Shown here piece after piece: positions 18,009 through 25,830 of a stretch of DNA of 45,787 nt. The DNA comes from Clostridiales bacterium. Lineage in GTDB: Bacteria; Bacillota; Clostridia; Christensenellales; Aristaeellaceae. The DNA lies in NCBI GenBank assembly GCA_016930575.1, contig JAFGGL010000076.1:1-45787 (forward strand), read 5' to 3'. Below the pieces are notes generated by a model. That model made no database searches. It had not been told where the DNA came from and was given only the letters and a program-made list of their open reading frames with translations. Position 1 is the first letter of the stretch, and each line of letters begins with the position of its first letter. Made by a program: the position numbers and the translations under genes.

Positions 18009-18419
18009 TTATATCACATATTTCTTTATGAATTCGGGCAGGTCTCCCGGCGCTTCGCTGACGGAGAGCACGAAATCCACATTGTGTTTTTCGCTGATAG
18101 TCTCCAGCCTGCGGAAAAACGGCTCAGTTTCCATCAAATCCCGCTTGATCAGCTTCTTGAACGCGTCGATCAATATCAGCCCCACGTCGAAATTCTGCGA
18201 GACCGCGCCGGCCAGAAACCCGGCGAACATCTGGTCGTTGGTCAGGTCGTATTCCGAGGCATTAATAAAGCGCACCTCATGCCTTAAATCAAACATGTAC
18301 CGGTTATCATCGTCGATGAATACGATATCATTGTTTGAATCCTGGCTGGCCTTGTTGGCCATGTCGATGATGCGCTTGGTCTTTCCCGATCCTTTTCTGC
18401 CGGCAATCACCTGAATCAA
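18009..18419 (-). CDS. Small P-loop ATP-binding protein, function unknown
   Basis: A 136-residue protein dominated by a nucleotide-binding fold. The Walker A motif AGRKGSGKT is at residues 6-14, and a Walker B-like strand is VGLILIDAF. FVLSVSE near the end resembles a sensor strand. It lacks further domains, so it looks like a stand-alone minimal P-loop NTPase that recurs as a conserved hypothetical in clostridia. TTG at 18419 is preferred over the in-frame TTG at 18425 because GGAGG is only two bases from the latter but eight from the former. Its promoter is at 18483-18511 and a terminator follows. It has no operon partner. Confidence 0.7.
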   Translation of the reverse strand: MIQVIAGRKGSGKTKRIIDMANKASQDSNNDIVFIDDDNRYMFDLRHEVRFINASEYDLTNDQMFAGFLAGAVSQNFDVGLILIDAFKKLIKRDLMETEPFFRRLETISEKHNVDFVLSVSEAPGDLPEFIKKYVI

Positions 18420-18482
18420 CGGCAACGCCTCCTTATATTCTGCTCGGTTTGATTAGCGTAATGTAATCTCTTTTTCATCTAT

Positions 18483-18511
18483 ATTATACATGAACATCCC
18501 CGGATGCGCAA
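18483..18511 (-). promoter_or_regulatory. Promoter of the small P-loop gene
   Basis: On the minus strand TTGCGC, a 17-base spacer and a perfect TATAAT, about 63 bases before the start codon. Confidence 0.7.
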
Positions 18512-18553
18512 GGCGGGAAACGCACGTTTCGCCGCTTTGGGGAAAGCGTTGCG
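18507..18553. other. Possible three-way-junction element between divergent promoters
   Basis: CGCAA (18507-18511) pairs with TTGCG (18549-18553) around two arms: GGCG..GAAAC/GTTTCGCC (18512-18533) and GCTTT-GGGG-AAAGC (18534-18547). It lies in the non-coding spacer before tRNA-Lys and overlaps the -35 of the opposite gene. Its role is unknown. Confidence 0.35.
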
Positions 18554-18601
18554 TCGGCCCGCATTCCGGCTTTGATCCCTGCGCGCGACACGGAAAACTG
18601 G

Positions 18602-18629
18602 TTGACAAAGCCCCGAAAACGCGTATAAT
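18602..18629 (+). promoter_or_regulatory. Consensus promoter of tRNA-Lys
   Basis: Perfect TTGACA and perfect TATAAT with a 16-base spacer, 33 bases before the tRNA, as expected for a stable RNA gene. Confidence 0.92.
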
Positions 18630-18662
18630 GATTTTTGCGCTCTTTGAGAATAAGGGCCGCTT

Positions 18663-18739
18663 GCACCATTAGCTCAGCTGGCTAGAGCACCTGACTCTTA
18701 ATCAGGGTGTCCTCGGTTCGAGTCCGAGATGGTGTACCA
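18663..18739 (+). tRNA. tRNA-Lys (anticodon CTT)
   Basis: A full cloverleaf with acceptor GCACCAT/ATGGTGT, discriminator A and encoded CCA. The D-arm is GCTC..GAGC. The anticodon stem CCTGA/TCAGG carries loop CTCTTAA (anticodon CTT), and the T-arm is CTCGG-TTCGAGT-CCGAG. It is 77 bases including CCA. Confidence 0.96.
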
Positions 18740-18743
18740 CGAA

Positions 18744-18780
18744 ACACGGCGCCGCATAATTGCGGCGCCGTGTTATTATA
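18744..18780. terminator. Bidirectional terminator between tRNA-Lys and korB
   Basis: ACACGGCGCCGC and GCGGCGCCGTGT form a 12-bp stem followed by TATTATA. It lies 4 bases after the tRNA and just beyond the korB stop on the other strand. Confidence 0.85.
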
Positions 18781-18788
18781 ACTTCCCG

Positions 18789-19637
18789 TTAGGCGAATTT
18801 GTTCAGAAACGTCTGCAGCGTATCCTGCGAAAGCTGTTTGTCGATCATCGGCGTGCCGTCGTAGATGGCGGGACGCTGCTGGTGATAGGTGGGCTTCTCC
18901 ACCTGATAGAATATCCCGATGGGAATCTTCGGGCCGTATTCCATGCTGCGCAACAGCGCGGTCTCCAGATCGGTCGCGTCGTAGTCACCTTCCAGCTCGT
19001 AGGTATGCTCCTTGTAGTAGCCGAAAGTATTCACCTTGTTGAAGCTGACGCAGGGCTGCAGGATATCCACCAGCGCGTAGCCCTTGTGCCGGATGGCGGC
19101 TTTCATCACCTTTGCCATATGCTCCCTGTTGCCGCTGAAGGTACGCGCCGCGAAAGTCGCCCCGGCGGCCAGCGCGATTAACAGAGGCTGGAAAGGTTTG
19201 CTCAGGTTGCACGCGCCGGTGCGGTCCACGCTGCAAGAATCCGACGTCGGCGAGGTCTGGCCTTTGGTCAGCCCGTAGATCTGGTTATCGTGCGCGAAGT
19301 GCGTGATATCCACGTTGCGGCGGATGTTGTGCAGGAAGTGGTTGCCGCCCTCGCCGTAGCTATCGCCGTCGCCCGTGTTCACGATGACCGTTAAACTCTC
19401 GTTCACCATCTTCGCGGCGACCGCCGCGGGCAGCGCGCGCCCGTGCAGGCCGGAAAATCCGTTGGCGTTCACGTATTGGTTGAGTTTCGCCGCCTGCCCG
19501 ATGCCGCCGACCAGCAGCAGTTCGCTGGGTTTGAACCGCATATCGTCCAGCACCCCGGCCAGCGTATTGACGATATCGTAGTTGCCGCAGCCCGGGCACC
19601 AGGCGGTCTCCGTCGTGTGAAATGTTTTGTTTGTCAT
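18789..19637 (-). CDS. korB: 2-oxoacid:ferredoxin oxidoreductase, beta (TPP) subunit
   Basis: The thiamine pyrophosphate-binding beta subunit of a 2-oxoacid:ferredoxin oxidoreductase (2-oxoglutarate or branched-chain type). With KorA it interconverts a 2-oxoacid plus CoA with acyl-CoA, CO2 and reduced ferredoxin. The 282 residues start TAWCPGCGNYDI (cluster and TPP environment) and include GDGDSYGEGGNHF (the GDG TPP/Mg motif) and NNQIYGLTKGQTSPT-like DNQIYGLTKGQTSP. The start overlaps the korA stop as ATGA, so the two are translationally coupled. No separate ferredoxin (delta) subunit is present. Substrate choice between 2-oxoglutarate and other 2-oxoacids cannot be settled by eye. Confidence 0.93.
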   Translation of the reverse strand: MTNKTFHTTETAWCPGCGNYDIVNTLAGVLDDMRFKPSELLLVGGIGQAAKLNQYVNANGFSGLHGRALPAAVAAKMVNESLTVIVNTGDGDSYGEGGNHFLHNIRRNVDITHFAHDNQIYGLTKGQTSPTSDSCSVDRTGACNLSKPFQPLLIALAAGATFAARTFSGNREHMAKVMKAAIRHKGYALVDILQPCVSFNKVNTFGYYKEHTYELEGDYDATDLETALLRSMEYGPKIPIGIFYQVEKPTYHQQRPAIYDGTPMIDKQLSQDTLQTFLNKFA

Positions 19638-21319
19638 GCCGGCACCTCCCCGCCTATGCCAAAGGCCGCAAGGCCATGCAGGATATCATCCACCGACAAC
19701 TGCCTGCCGTCGTATTTCAGGATGCTGTCCGTACAGCTTAAGTTCGTTTCCATACGGATCAGCTTATTTAGCTGCGCCGTGGCGTTTTGTTCCACGCTGT
19801 ATACGGCCTTGGCTTTACCCCAATAGTTCCTCAATTCCTTTGTCGGCAACGGGTACACGTCGCCGAACGCCAGCGCGCCGATGGAAACACCGTGTTTATT
19901 CAAACGTATTACGGCTTCCGCGACCGCATTCGTCGTGGTGCCGAAGCCCACCAGCAGCACGTCCGGATCCTCTGCGCCCGTATAGGCGGGTTCCAGCAGT
20001 TCCCCGGCCAGCAATTCCAGCTTTCGGGCGCGCTTGTCCACCATCTGTACGCGCACCTCGGCGCTTTCGGTGATCGTGCCCTCCTCGGTGTGTTCGTCGC
20101 TGTCGGAACGCACCAGGGCGTCCGTTTTACCGGGCACGCGCATCGGCGAGACGCCGCTGTCCGTGAAGGCATAACGCAGGTAGGCCTCCGCGCCGCCCTC
20201 ATCCTGTTTAAGCGGTGAAACGCTTTGCACGGCTTTGCCGATATCCGGCGGTGCGACGATTGCCGCGGAATCCGCCAGGTACTGGTCTGAGAGCAGCAGT
20301 ACGGGAATCTGATACTTCTGCGCCAATTGCAGTGCGCGCGCCGTTTGATAAAACGCGTCCGGGTGGTCGCGCACGGTGATGACCATGCGCGGGAACTCGC
20401 CCTGCGAGGCGAAACAGGCAAACAGCAGGTCGCTCTGTTCGGTCCGCGTCGGCAGACCCGTGGCCGGGCCGGGGCGCTGTACGTCCACGATCACGACGGG
20501 CAACTCTGCGATGCCCGCAAGCCCCAGGCCTTCCACCATCAGCGAAAATCCGCCGCCGCTGGTGCCGACCATGGCCTTCGCCCCCGCATAGGACGCGCCA
20601 AGCGCCATGTTGATCGCCGCGATCTCATCCTCCGCCTGCTCTACCGTCAAGCCGAACTCTTCGGCATGCGCCGCGAAGAAGTTGAGCAGCGAGGTGGAAG
20701 GCGACATCGGGTACGCGCTGTAAAAGCGCAGCCCGCCCGCCAGCGCACCGAGCGACATCGCCTCCGCGCCGGTGAGCAGCAACTGCCCCTTCACGTTCGG
20801 CGACGCCAGCGTTTGTTTCTGTTCGACGCTGTCAAAGCCCTTTTGAACGGCCGTCAGGTTCATATCCAGCAGCTTTTCGGGCAGCGTTTCCCGCAGTACG
20901 GTTTCCGCTGTTCTCAAATCCAGCCCGAGCAGCTTTACAAGCGCGCCGATACAGACCACGCCGATCGTGCGCGCGCTACCGGATTCCTTCGCCAGCGTCT
21001 TAAGCTTTATCGGCAGCGTGCGCGAATCGGAGACGCCCAGCTGCGGATCGCACAGCAGCAGGCCGTCCGGCTTCAGGCGCTTTTGATGTTCGTCATATGT
21101 CCGATTATCATAGGCGATCAGGATATCCAGCGCGTCGATATGCGCTTTCACCGGCTCCGAATCAAAACGAATCTGCGCGAAGTTGTGCCCGCCGCGGATA
21201 CGGGACATGAAATCACGCATGGAATACACATAATACCCGGACCGCTGCAGCGTTTTTTCCAAGATTCCCGCCATGGTCTCAATGCCGTCGCCGGCAGCGC
21301 CGCCAATGCAGATATTCAT
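19634..21319 (-). CDS. korA: 2-oxoacid:ferredoxin oxidoreductase, fused gamma-alpha subunit
   Basis: The large subunit of the KorAB complex, 561 residues. The N-terminal 180 or so residues are the gamma domain (GGAAGDGIETMAGIL, then RGGHNFAQIR). The rest is the alpha domain, with GAEAMSLGALAGGLRFYSAYPMSPSTSLL, EDEIAAINMALGASYAGAKAMVGTSGGGFSLM and RPGPATGLPTRTEQSDL, the pyrimidine-binding and substrate-binding signatures. The gamma-alpha fusion is normal for the two-subunit class. The gene overlaps korB by four bases and lies 33 bases after ldhA on the same strand, so gapN-ldhA-korA-korB is likely one transcript. Confidence 0.93.
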   Translation of the reverse strand: MNICIGGAAGDGIETMAGILEKTLQRSGYYVYSMRDFMSRIRGGHNFAQIRFDSEPVKAHIDALDILIAYDNRTYDEHQKRLKPDGLLLCDPQLGVSDSRTLPIKLKTLAKESGSARTIGVVCIGALVKLLGLDLRTAETVLRETLPEKLLDMNLTAVQKGFDSVEQKQTLASPNVKGQLLLTGAEAMSLGALAGGLRFYSAYPMSPSTSLLNFFAAHAEEFGLTVEQAEDEIAAINMALGASYAGAKAMVGTSGGGFSLMVEGLGLAGIAELPVVIVDVQRPGPATGLPTRTEQSDLLFACFASQGEFPRMVITVRDHPDAFYQTARALQLAQKYQIPVLLLSDQYLADSAAIVAPPDIGKAVQSVSPLKQDEGGAEAYLRYAFTDSGVSPMRVPGKTDALVRSDSDEHTEEGTITESAEVRVQMVDKRARKLELLAGELLEPAYTGAEDPDVLLVGFGTTTNAVAEAVIRLNKHGVSIGALAFGDVYPLPTKELRNYWGKAKAVYSVEQNATAQLNKLIRMETNLSCTDSILKYDGRQLSVDDILHGLAAFGIGGEVPA

Positions 21320-21352
21320 GGTATCACTCCTCTTATCGTATCGGTCATCGTA

Positions 21353-22390
21353 TCAGAAACAGCGTTCCTTCCGGTTGTGATGGCAGCTTTCTGACGCTTT
21401 GCCCAGCTTGCACCGGTAGCAGACCTCATTGGTCAGGTATCGGCCTGAGAAGAATTCGTCAAGGTTTTTAAGCGTCGTTTCGGCGATGTTGCCGAGCGCT
21501 TCCTCGGTGAGAAACGCCTGATGGCTCGTCAGTACCACGTTTGGCCGCGATATCAGAAGCGCCAGCAGGTCGTCCTTGATGATGTTGCCGGAATTGTCCT
21601 CGTAGAACAACTCGGCCTCTTCCTCGTACACGTCCAGCCCGGCACCGCGCACCTTGCCTGCGTTGAGCGCACTAAGCAGCGCCTCGGTATCAATCAGTGC
21701 GCCGCGGGAGGTATTGATGATGAACACGCCTTTTTTCATCTTCGCGAACGCTTTTTTGTCAAGCATATGCTTCGTCTGTTCATTCAGCGGGCAATGCAGC
21801 GAGATCACGTCGCTTTGTGTGAGCAGCCCGTCAAGCGTCACATACTCAACGCCCGCGATTTCCGCGGGATAGACGTCGTAGGCAAGCACGCGCATGCCCA
21901 GGCCCTTGCAAATGTCGATGAAAGCGCGTCCGATCTTGCCTGTGCCGATGACGCCTGCGGTTCTCCCGTGCAGGTCCACGCCGGTCAGGCCGGTGATGCT
22001 GAAATTGAAATCACGCGTGCGGTTATAAGCGCGCTGCAGTTTGCGGTTGACCGTCAGTAAAAGCCCGACGGCGTGTTCCGCCACGGCGTAAGGCGAATAG
22101 GCGGGTACGCGCACGACGTTGATTTTCCCGTACGCCGCTTTGAAGTCGACGTTACTGTACCCGGCGCAGCGCATGGCGATCACGCGAATGCCCAGATTGT
22201 ACAACATATCGATGACTTCGGCATCCAGGTTGTCGTTCACGAAGGCGACAACGGCGTCGCAGCCCGCAGCCAGCTGCGCGGTATCTTTCGTCAGCCTGGT
22301 TTCCAGATACCGGATATCGTATTTTGTATTCTGCCGGTCGAACCATTCCCTGTCATAGGGCTTGGCGTCGAAAAAGGCGATTTTCTTCAT
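21353..22390 (-). CDS. ldhA: D-lactate dehydrogenase (D-2-hydroxyacid dehydrogenase)
   Basis: Reduces pyruvate to D-lactate with NADH, a route to regenerate NAD+ during fermentation. The 345 residues match the LdhA/DdlA branch of D-isomer-specific dehydrogenases: RCAGYSNVD near the substrate, the NAD-binding turn VIGTGKIGRAF, LHCPLNEQTKHM, then the catalytic Arg in NTSRGALID, Glu in YEEEAELF and His in LTSHQAFLTEEA. The C-terminus carries two cysteines and extra basic residues (YRCKLGKASESCHHNRKERCF) beyond the usual end. It starts six bases after the gapN stop, in the same operon. Other 2-hydroxyacids are possible substrates, but the LdhA signature is clear. Confidence 0.92.
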   Translation of the reverse strand: MKKIAFFDAKPYDREWFDRQNTKYDIRYLETRLTKDTAQLAAGCDAVVAFVNDNLDAEVIDMLYNLGIRVIAMRCAGYSNVDFKAAYGKINVVRVPAYSPYAVAEHAVGLLLTVNRKLQRAYNRTRDFNFSITGLTGVDLHGRTAGVIGTGKIGRAFIDICKGLGMRVLAYDVYPAEIAGVEYVTLDGLLTQSDVISLHCPLNEQTKHMLDKKAFAKMKKGVFIINTSRGALIDTEALLSALNAGKVRGAGLDVYEEEAELFYEDNSGNIIKDDLLALLISRPNVVLTSHQAFLTEEALGNIAETTLKNLDEFFSGRYLTNEVCYRCKLGKASESCHHNRKERCF

Positions 22391-22396
22391 ATGCCG

Positions 22397-23896
22397 TCAC
22401 TCTTCCCCTCTTATCGGTCCTTCATGATGCACGGTTCCGTTGTCCTGCAGGTTGAACACGATGGCCTTGGGCCTGGTCATGGCCTCGATGGCGTACTTCA
22501 CACCCTGCGTGCCCATGCCGGACGCCTTCACACCCAGAAACGGGAAGTGGTCGGGCCCGCGCTCGGTCTTGTTGTTGATCTGCACGGTACCGACCTCCAG
22601 CCGGTTGGCGATGTAGAACGCGTCGTGGATGTTTTTGGTGAACACCGAAGACTGCAGGCCGTACTCCGAGCGGTTGGCGATGTTGATGGCTTCCTGCTCG
22701 TCCCTCACGCGCAGGATCGGCAGCACGGGGCCGAAGGGTTCCTCCCACGCAAGCCGCATATCGGTGGTAACGTTGTCCACCAATGTCGGTTGTATCAGGT
22801 TGCCCTCGCGTTTCCCGCCGGTGAGTATCTTCGCGCCTTTTTGTTTGGCGTCCCCGATCAATTCCATCACAAAATCCGCCGCCTTTTCGTTGATCAGCGG
22901 TACGATGGTCGCGTCCTCGCGGGGATCGCCCACCTTGAGCTTGGCGATACCGGACAGCAGCTTGGAGATGAGCCGGTCGGCCACCGCGCCGGTGGCTAAA
23001 ATGCGCTTCACGGCGGTGCAGCGCTGCCCCGCGTAGGCGTACGCGCCGGAGATGATGGTCTGCGCCGCGAACTCCAGGTCCGCGTCCGAAAGCACGATGG
23101 CCGCGTCCTTGCCGCCCAATTCCAGCATCAGCGGCACCATGCCGGCTTCCTTGGCGATATGCTTGCCCACCGCCGTGCTTCCGGTGAAGTTGATGAAGTT
23201 CACGCCCGGATGCGTGACGATATAATCGCCGATCTCGCTGCCTTTACCGGTGATAGTGTTCAAAACGCCTTTGGGCAGCCCCGCCTCCTGCAGGATATCG
23301 GCAAGGTACAGCGCGCTGATCGCGCCCTGGCTGGCCGGCTTCAAAAGTACCGCATTGCCGCCGATCAGCGCCGGGGCGATCTTGGATGCCGACAGGTTGA
23401 TCGGATAGTTGAACGGCGAGATCGCCAGCACCGTACCCAGCGGCACGCGGCTGACGTAGGATATTTTGTTCTTGCTGCCGCCCGGGAAATTATCCCCGCT
23501 GATGGCCTCGCCCGCCATGCTCTTGCCCGCGTCCGCGGTATAGCGCAGGAAATCGGCGGTGCGCTTGACCTCAAACCATGCGGAGCGCCTGTCTTTGGCG
23601 ATCTCCATGGTCAAAACAGCCGCGATCTCATCGGCGTGCTCCTCCAACAGGTCCGCCGCCTTATAAAAGACGCTCGCGCGTTCGTGGATGGGCGTGGCCG
23701 CCCATACGGGTTGGCTTTCCTTGGTGTTTTGTATCGCCCTGTCCACGTCTTCGCGGCTCATGGCGGGCACGCGCCCGACCAGCAAGCCGTCCACCGGGGA
23801 CAGGATCGTTAGATATTTGCCGGAAGATGCTTCCACCCATTTGCCGTCAAAGAGGTTGCAGAAGTCTTTATCTCCGTTGCATATATGCTGAAACAT
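22397..23896 (-). CDS. gapN: NADP-dependent non-phosphorylating glyceraldehyde-3-phosphate dehydrogenase
   Basis: Oxidises glyceraldehyde 3-phosphate directly to 3-phosphoglycerate, making NADPH and bypassing phosphoglycerate kinase (no ATP). The 499 residues are of the aldehyde dehydrogenase superfamily with catalytic Cys293 in GQRCTAVKR and general base Glu259 in ELGGKD. The sequence around YAGQRCTAVKR and GPDHFPFLGVKASGMGTQGVKYAIEAMTR is typical of GapN rather than of general aldehyde dehydrogenases. It is the first gene of the gapN-ldhA-korAB group, with a TATAAT promoter about 60 bases upstream. The grouping with lactate dehydrogenase suggests a joint redox response. Confidence 0.9.
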   Translation of the reverse strand: MFQHICNGDKDFCNLFDGKWVEASSGKYLTILSPVDGLLVGRVPAMSREDVDRAIQNTKESQPVWAATPIHERASVFYKAADLLEEHADEIAAVLTMEIAKDRRSAWFEVKRTADFLRYTADAGKSMAGEAISGDNFPGGSKNKISYVSRVPLGTVLAISPFNYPINLSASKIAPALIGGNAVLLKPASQGAISALYLADILQEAGLPKGVLNTITGKGSEIGDYIVTHPGVNFINFTGSTAVGKHIAKEAGMVPLMLELGGKDAAIVLSDADLEFAAQTIISGAYAYAGQRCTAVKRILATGAVADRLISKLLSGIAKLKVGDPREDATIVPLINEKAADFVMELIGDAKQKGAKILTGGKREGNLIQPTLVDNVTTDMRLAWEEPFGPVLPILRVRDEQEAINIANRSEYGLQSSVFTKNIHDAFYIANRLEVGTVQINNKTERGPDHFPFLGVKASGMGTQGVKYAIEAMTRPKAIVFNLQDNGTVHHEGPIRGEE

Positions 23897-23955
23897 GGAT
23901 TGTCACCCGCTTTTTGGTTTTGGTCGTTCCTGCGGTTCTGCTTTCTTATACCCTT

Positions 23956-23984
23956 ATTATACCGCACAATCACCAATTCAAACA
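23956..23984 (-). promoter_or_regulatory. Promoter of the gapN-ldhA-korAB operon
   Basis: On the minus strand a perfect TATAAT with TGTTTG 17 bases upstream; the -35 is weak. The leader to the gapN ATG is about 55 bases. Confidence 0.55.
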
Positions 23985-24094
23985 GGAAAACCACCCCCCC
24001 CAACTGCGGAATGTGCGCTTCTGGGGGGCGGATCTCCGATTTTATGAGGTTGTTGACTGTTTAGCAGATCATATTCCAGTTGATACAGTTATGT

Positions 24095-24913
24095 TTAAGG
24101 GTTTGAGTCGTTGACTTGCCGGTCGTTGACTTGTTCGCCGTCGTCCTGCTCGTCGTCGTCTTGCTCGCCGTTATCCTGGTCGCCATTGTCCTGACCATCA
24201 TCTTTATTTTGATCAGCGTTGCTGATAATTTCCTCTACTCTTTGCTCCTCCGCTGACGTCTTTCCGAAAAACACCAAAGCGATTTCTTTCATTTTCCCGG
24301 CCGCCTCATCCGCGAAGTATCCGGCAAAAAAACCGATAGCAATTGCCCACGAATTGGTCGAACTGTTTTCACCGGACAATAATCCGGCTCCCGCCATGGC
24401 GCCAATGATAAACGCTGTGCCCATCGATACCAACGGCGATAACAGTCGCCACATCCGCCTGTCTTTGTGCCAATACCCCTTGGCAACAACAGTACAAAAA
24501 CAACTTAATTCAAAGACAACCCCTCCCAGCAATCCCGAAGCGATAAAATAAATGAAATAAGCGAAACTCAGCCGCTCAGGGCCAATCCCGAAAATAAGAT
24601 TAAACGTTCGAAAGTAATTCAAAATCAAAATCGTACATGCAGCAATAAACCACAAACTGATATATACTGCTTCTTTCCGTATTATTTTAAGGACGTCAGC
24701 AGGATATATCGTTTCAAAGTCTTTTTGATTGCGGCCATCTTTGGTATGTCCCAGGAAGATGTTTTTGATTGTATAGGTTTGACGTACGTTGCCTTTGCCG
24801 CCAGCGTCGTTTTTACTCGGATCCGCGTTCCCATTCGTTTGCGCCTGAGTCTTGCCACCCTGGCCTTTTGCATTGGTTTTTGCCCGATCGGTACTATCTT
24901 CTGCTTTTGTCAT
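24095..24913 (-). CDS. Membrane protein with acidic pentapeptide-repeat tail, function unknown
   Basis: A 272-residue protein not matched to a family. Residues 1-45 are polar and low complexity (K, A, Q, N, G). About four membrane segments follow (around AVYISLWFIAACTILIL, FAYFIYFIASGLLGGVVF, LLSPLVSMGTAFIIGAMAGAGLL and WAIAIGFFAGYFA). Then comes a short helix, ADEAAGKMKEIALVFFGK, and an acidic Q/D/N/E tail of five-residue repeats. ATG at 24913 is preferred over the one at 24937 because only it has an AAAGGA site. A consensus promoter and a structured leader of about 250 bases precede it. The base composition is lower in GC than the neighbours, so it may be acquired. Confidence 0.6.
   Translation of the reverse strand: MTKAEDSTDRAKTNAKGQGGKTQAQTNGNADPSKNDAGGKGNVRQTYTIKNIFLGHTKDGRNQKDFETIYPADVLKIIRKEAVYISLWFIAACTILILNYFRTFNLIFGIGPERLSFAYFIYFIASGLLGGVVFELSCFCTVVAKGYWHKDRRMWRLLSPLVSMGTAFIIGAMAGAGLLSGENSSTNSWAIAIGFFAGYFADEAAGKMKEIALVFFGKTSAEEQRVEEIISNADQNKDDGQDNGDQDNGEQDDDEQDDGEQVNDRQVNDSNP
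24104..24193 (-). repeat. 15-base tandem repeat encoding acidic pentapeptides
   Basis: Six consecutive five-codon units read QDNGD, QDNGE, QDDDE, QDDGE, QVNDR and QVNDS, ending three codons before the stop. The last two units share the DNA word GTCAACGACCGGCAA-like spacing, so recent unit duplication by slippage is likely. Confidence 0.75.
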
Positions 24914-25162
24914 AAAGCGTTCTTTCCTTTCTTTCATTTGGTATTCCGGATGACCTGTTTACAGCAGTATTGCCGGGAACCGCAACACCAGTGCTTTGTA
25001 TACAAACATCTGCCTTTACGATTGTTCCAAGCGTCCTAATTGCCCGACAAGCAATTGCGCCGACGCTTTTCTCCGGTTAAGCGGACGTCTTGAGCTTCCG
25101 CTCGTTTGTTATTTTTCGGTAATGGGTCATGGTGACGGTTGATCCTGCTTTATCCGCTTCTT
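24914..25162 (-). promoter_or_regulatory. Long structured 5' leader of the membrane protein gene
   Basis: This 249-base gap holds no convincing gene. Reading with the minus-strand transcript, four dyads follow the promoter. They are AGCGGA/TCCGCT (25102-25080); AAGCGTC/GACGCTT enclosing AATTGC/GCAATT (25068-25029); the 12-base palindrome TTTGTATACAAA (25006-24995); and GTGTTGC/GCAATAC (24988-24967). No terminator tail follows them, so classical attenuation is not indicated. It matches no riboswitch class I know. It may be a regulatory leader or a separate small RNA. Confidence 0.45.
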
Positions 25163-25168
25163 GAAGTC

Positions 25169-25197
25169 ATTATATAGAGCCTGAAGAATCCTGTCAA
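25169..25197 (-). promoter_or_regulatory. Perfect consensus promoter of the membrane protein gene or leader RNA
   Basis: On the minus strand TTGACA, exactly 17 bases, TATAAT. Transcription would start near 25162, some 249 bases before the ATG at 24913. A 66-codon ORF overlapping this site is therefore not a gene. Confidence 0.88.
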
Positions 25198-25243
25198 CAG
25201 CATGAAGAGCATCCGTCCTTGTGTCCTTGTGTATTCCGCATAG

Positions 25244-25271
25244 AAAAACAGGATGGTTTATGCAACCATCC
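25244..25271 (-). terminator. Terminator abutting the flavodoxin pseudogene
   Basis: GGATGGTT and AACCATCC form an 8-bp stem with a five-base loop, then TTTTT on the minus strand after two further bases. It starts immediately after the pseudogene stop, so the regulatory frame of the dead gene is intact. Confidence 0.85.
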
Positions 25272-25793
25272 TCAAACGGCGTGGGCCATCGTTTTATATT
25301 CTGCGGCATGCCACAAACTATCGGCAAAATCGGCGGCGCACGCCAGAGCTTCCGTGTTCGGCCTGCCCTTGTTATGTCTGCCGGGGAATTTCAAAAAGCT
25401 GTTGGTGTTGAAGCCTGCGCAGTTGAAATCGCCGGCGGTCGTATACTCCCTTTGCTTCCAGCCTTTGACGCAGCGTCGCGTGATCTGCAAGCATCTTACG
25501 GTGTAGATATCCCTTGTTTTTGAAGGCAAAACGCGGCATGCAAACGTTGGAAAAGCAGGAACGCATTCCCGCATTCTTCCTCAGGCAGGTTTCCCGCCAG
25601 CCTAAGCAGCGCCCGGGTGATGCTTTGCGCCGTAGATACCCGAGCCGAAACCGATCAGATCGAATTCCGGAAGCGCTTCGGGTTTGGCTTCGTTCGGCGC
25701 AACGATCTGCGCCTGTAGCGTATCCGCGATCGCCCGGGCGACCTTCAGCGTATTGCGGTGATGGTATAAATTGACGATGAGTAAAGCTTCCAT
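25272..25793 (-). pseudogene. Decayed flavodoxin-family gene (frameshifted)
   Basis: The N-terminal 60 codons are clean (MEALLIVNLYHHRNTLKVARAI ... FDLIGFGSGIYGAKHHP), with the flavodoxin start strand and GSGIYG loop. The start has an AAGGAAG site. After HHP a one-base shift leads to a stop, and the homology continues in another frame (LLRLAGNLPEEE). It moves to a third frame for MPRFAFKNKGYLHR...ATLRQRLEAKG, and again for YTTAGDFNCAGFNTNSFLKFPGRHNKGRPNTEALA. At least three frameshifts mean no functional product. The parental protein would have been a flavodoxin of about 160 residues. A partial second copy of its 3' third lies at 27129-27308. Confidence 0.85.
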
Positions 25794-25830
25794 TGGCTTC
25801 CTTAAAAATTTATCTGCTTATAGTAATCGG

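Noticed and set aside
20327-21394. Plus-strand ORF of 355 codons opposite korA
   Set aside because: Antisense shadow of a well-supported KorA; Arg/His/Gln-rich composition.
24914-25168. Assignment of the structured leader to 6S RNA, tmRNA, SRP RNA or RNase P
   Set aside because: None of the conserved cores of these RNAs could be recognised in it, so no class is claimed.
25127-25327. Minus-strand ORF of 66 codons
   Set aside because: It runs through the end of the flavodoxin pseudogene, a terminator (25244-25271) and a perfect promoter (25169-25197), and has no ribosome site.
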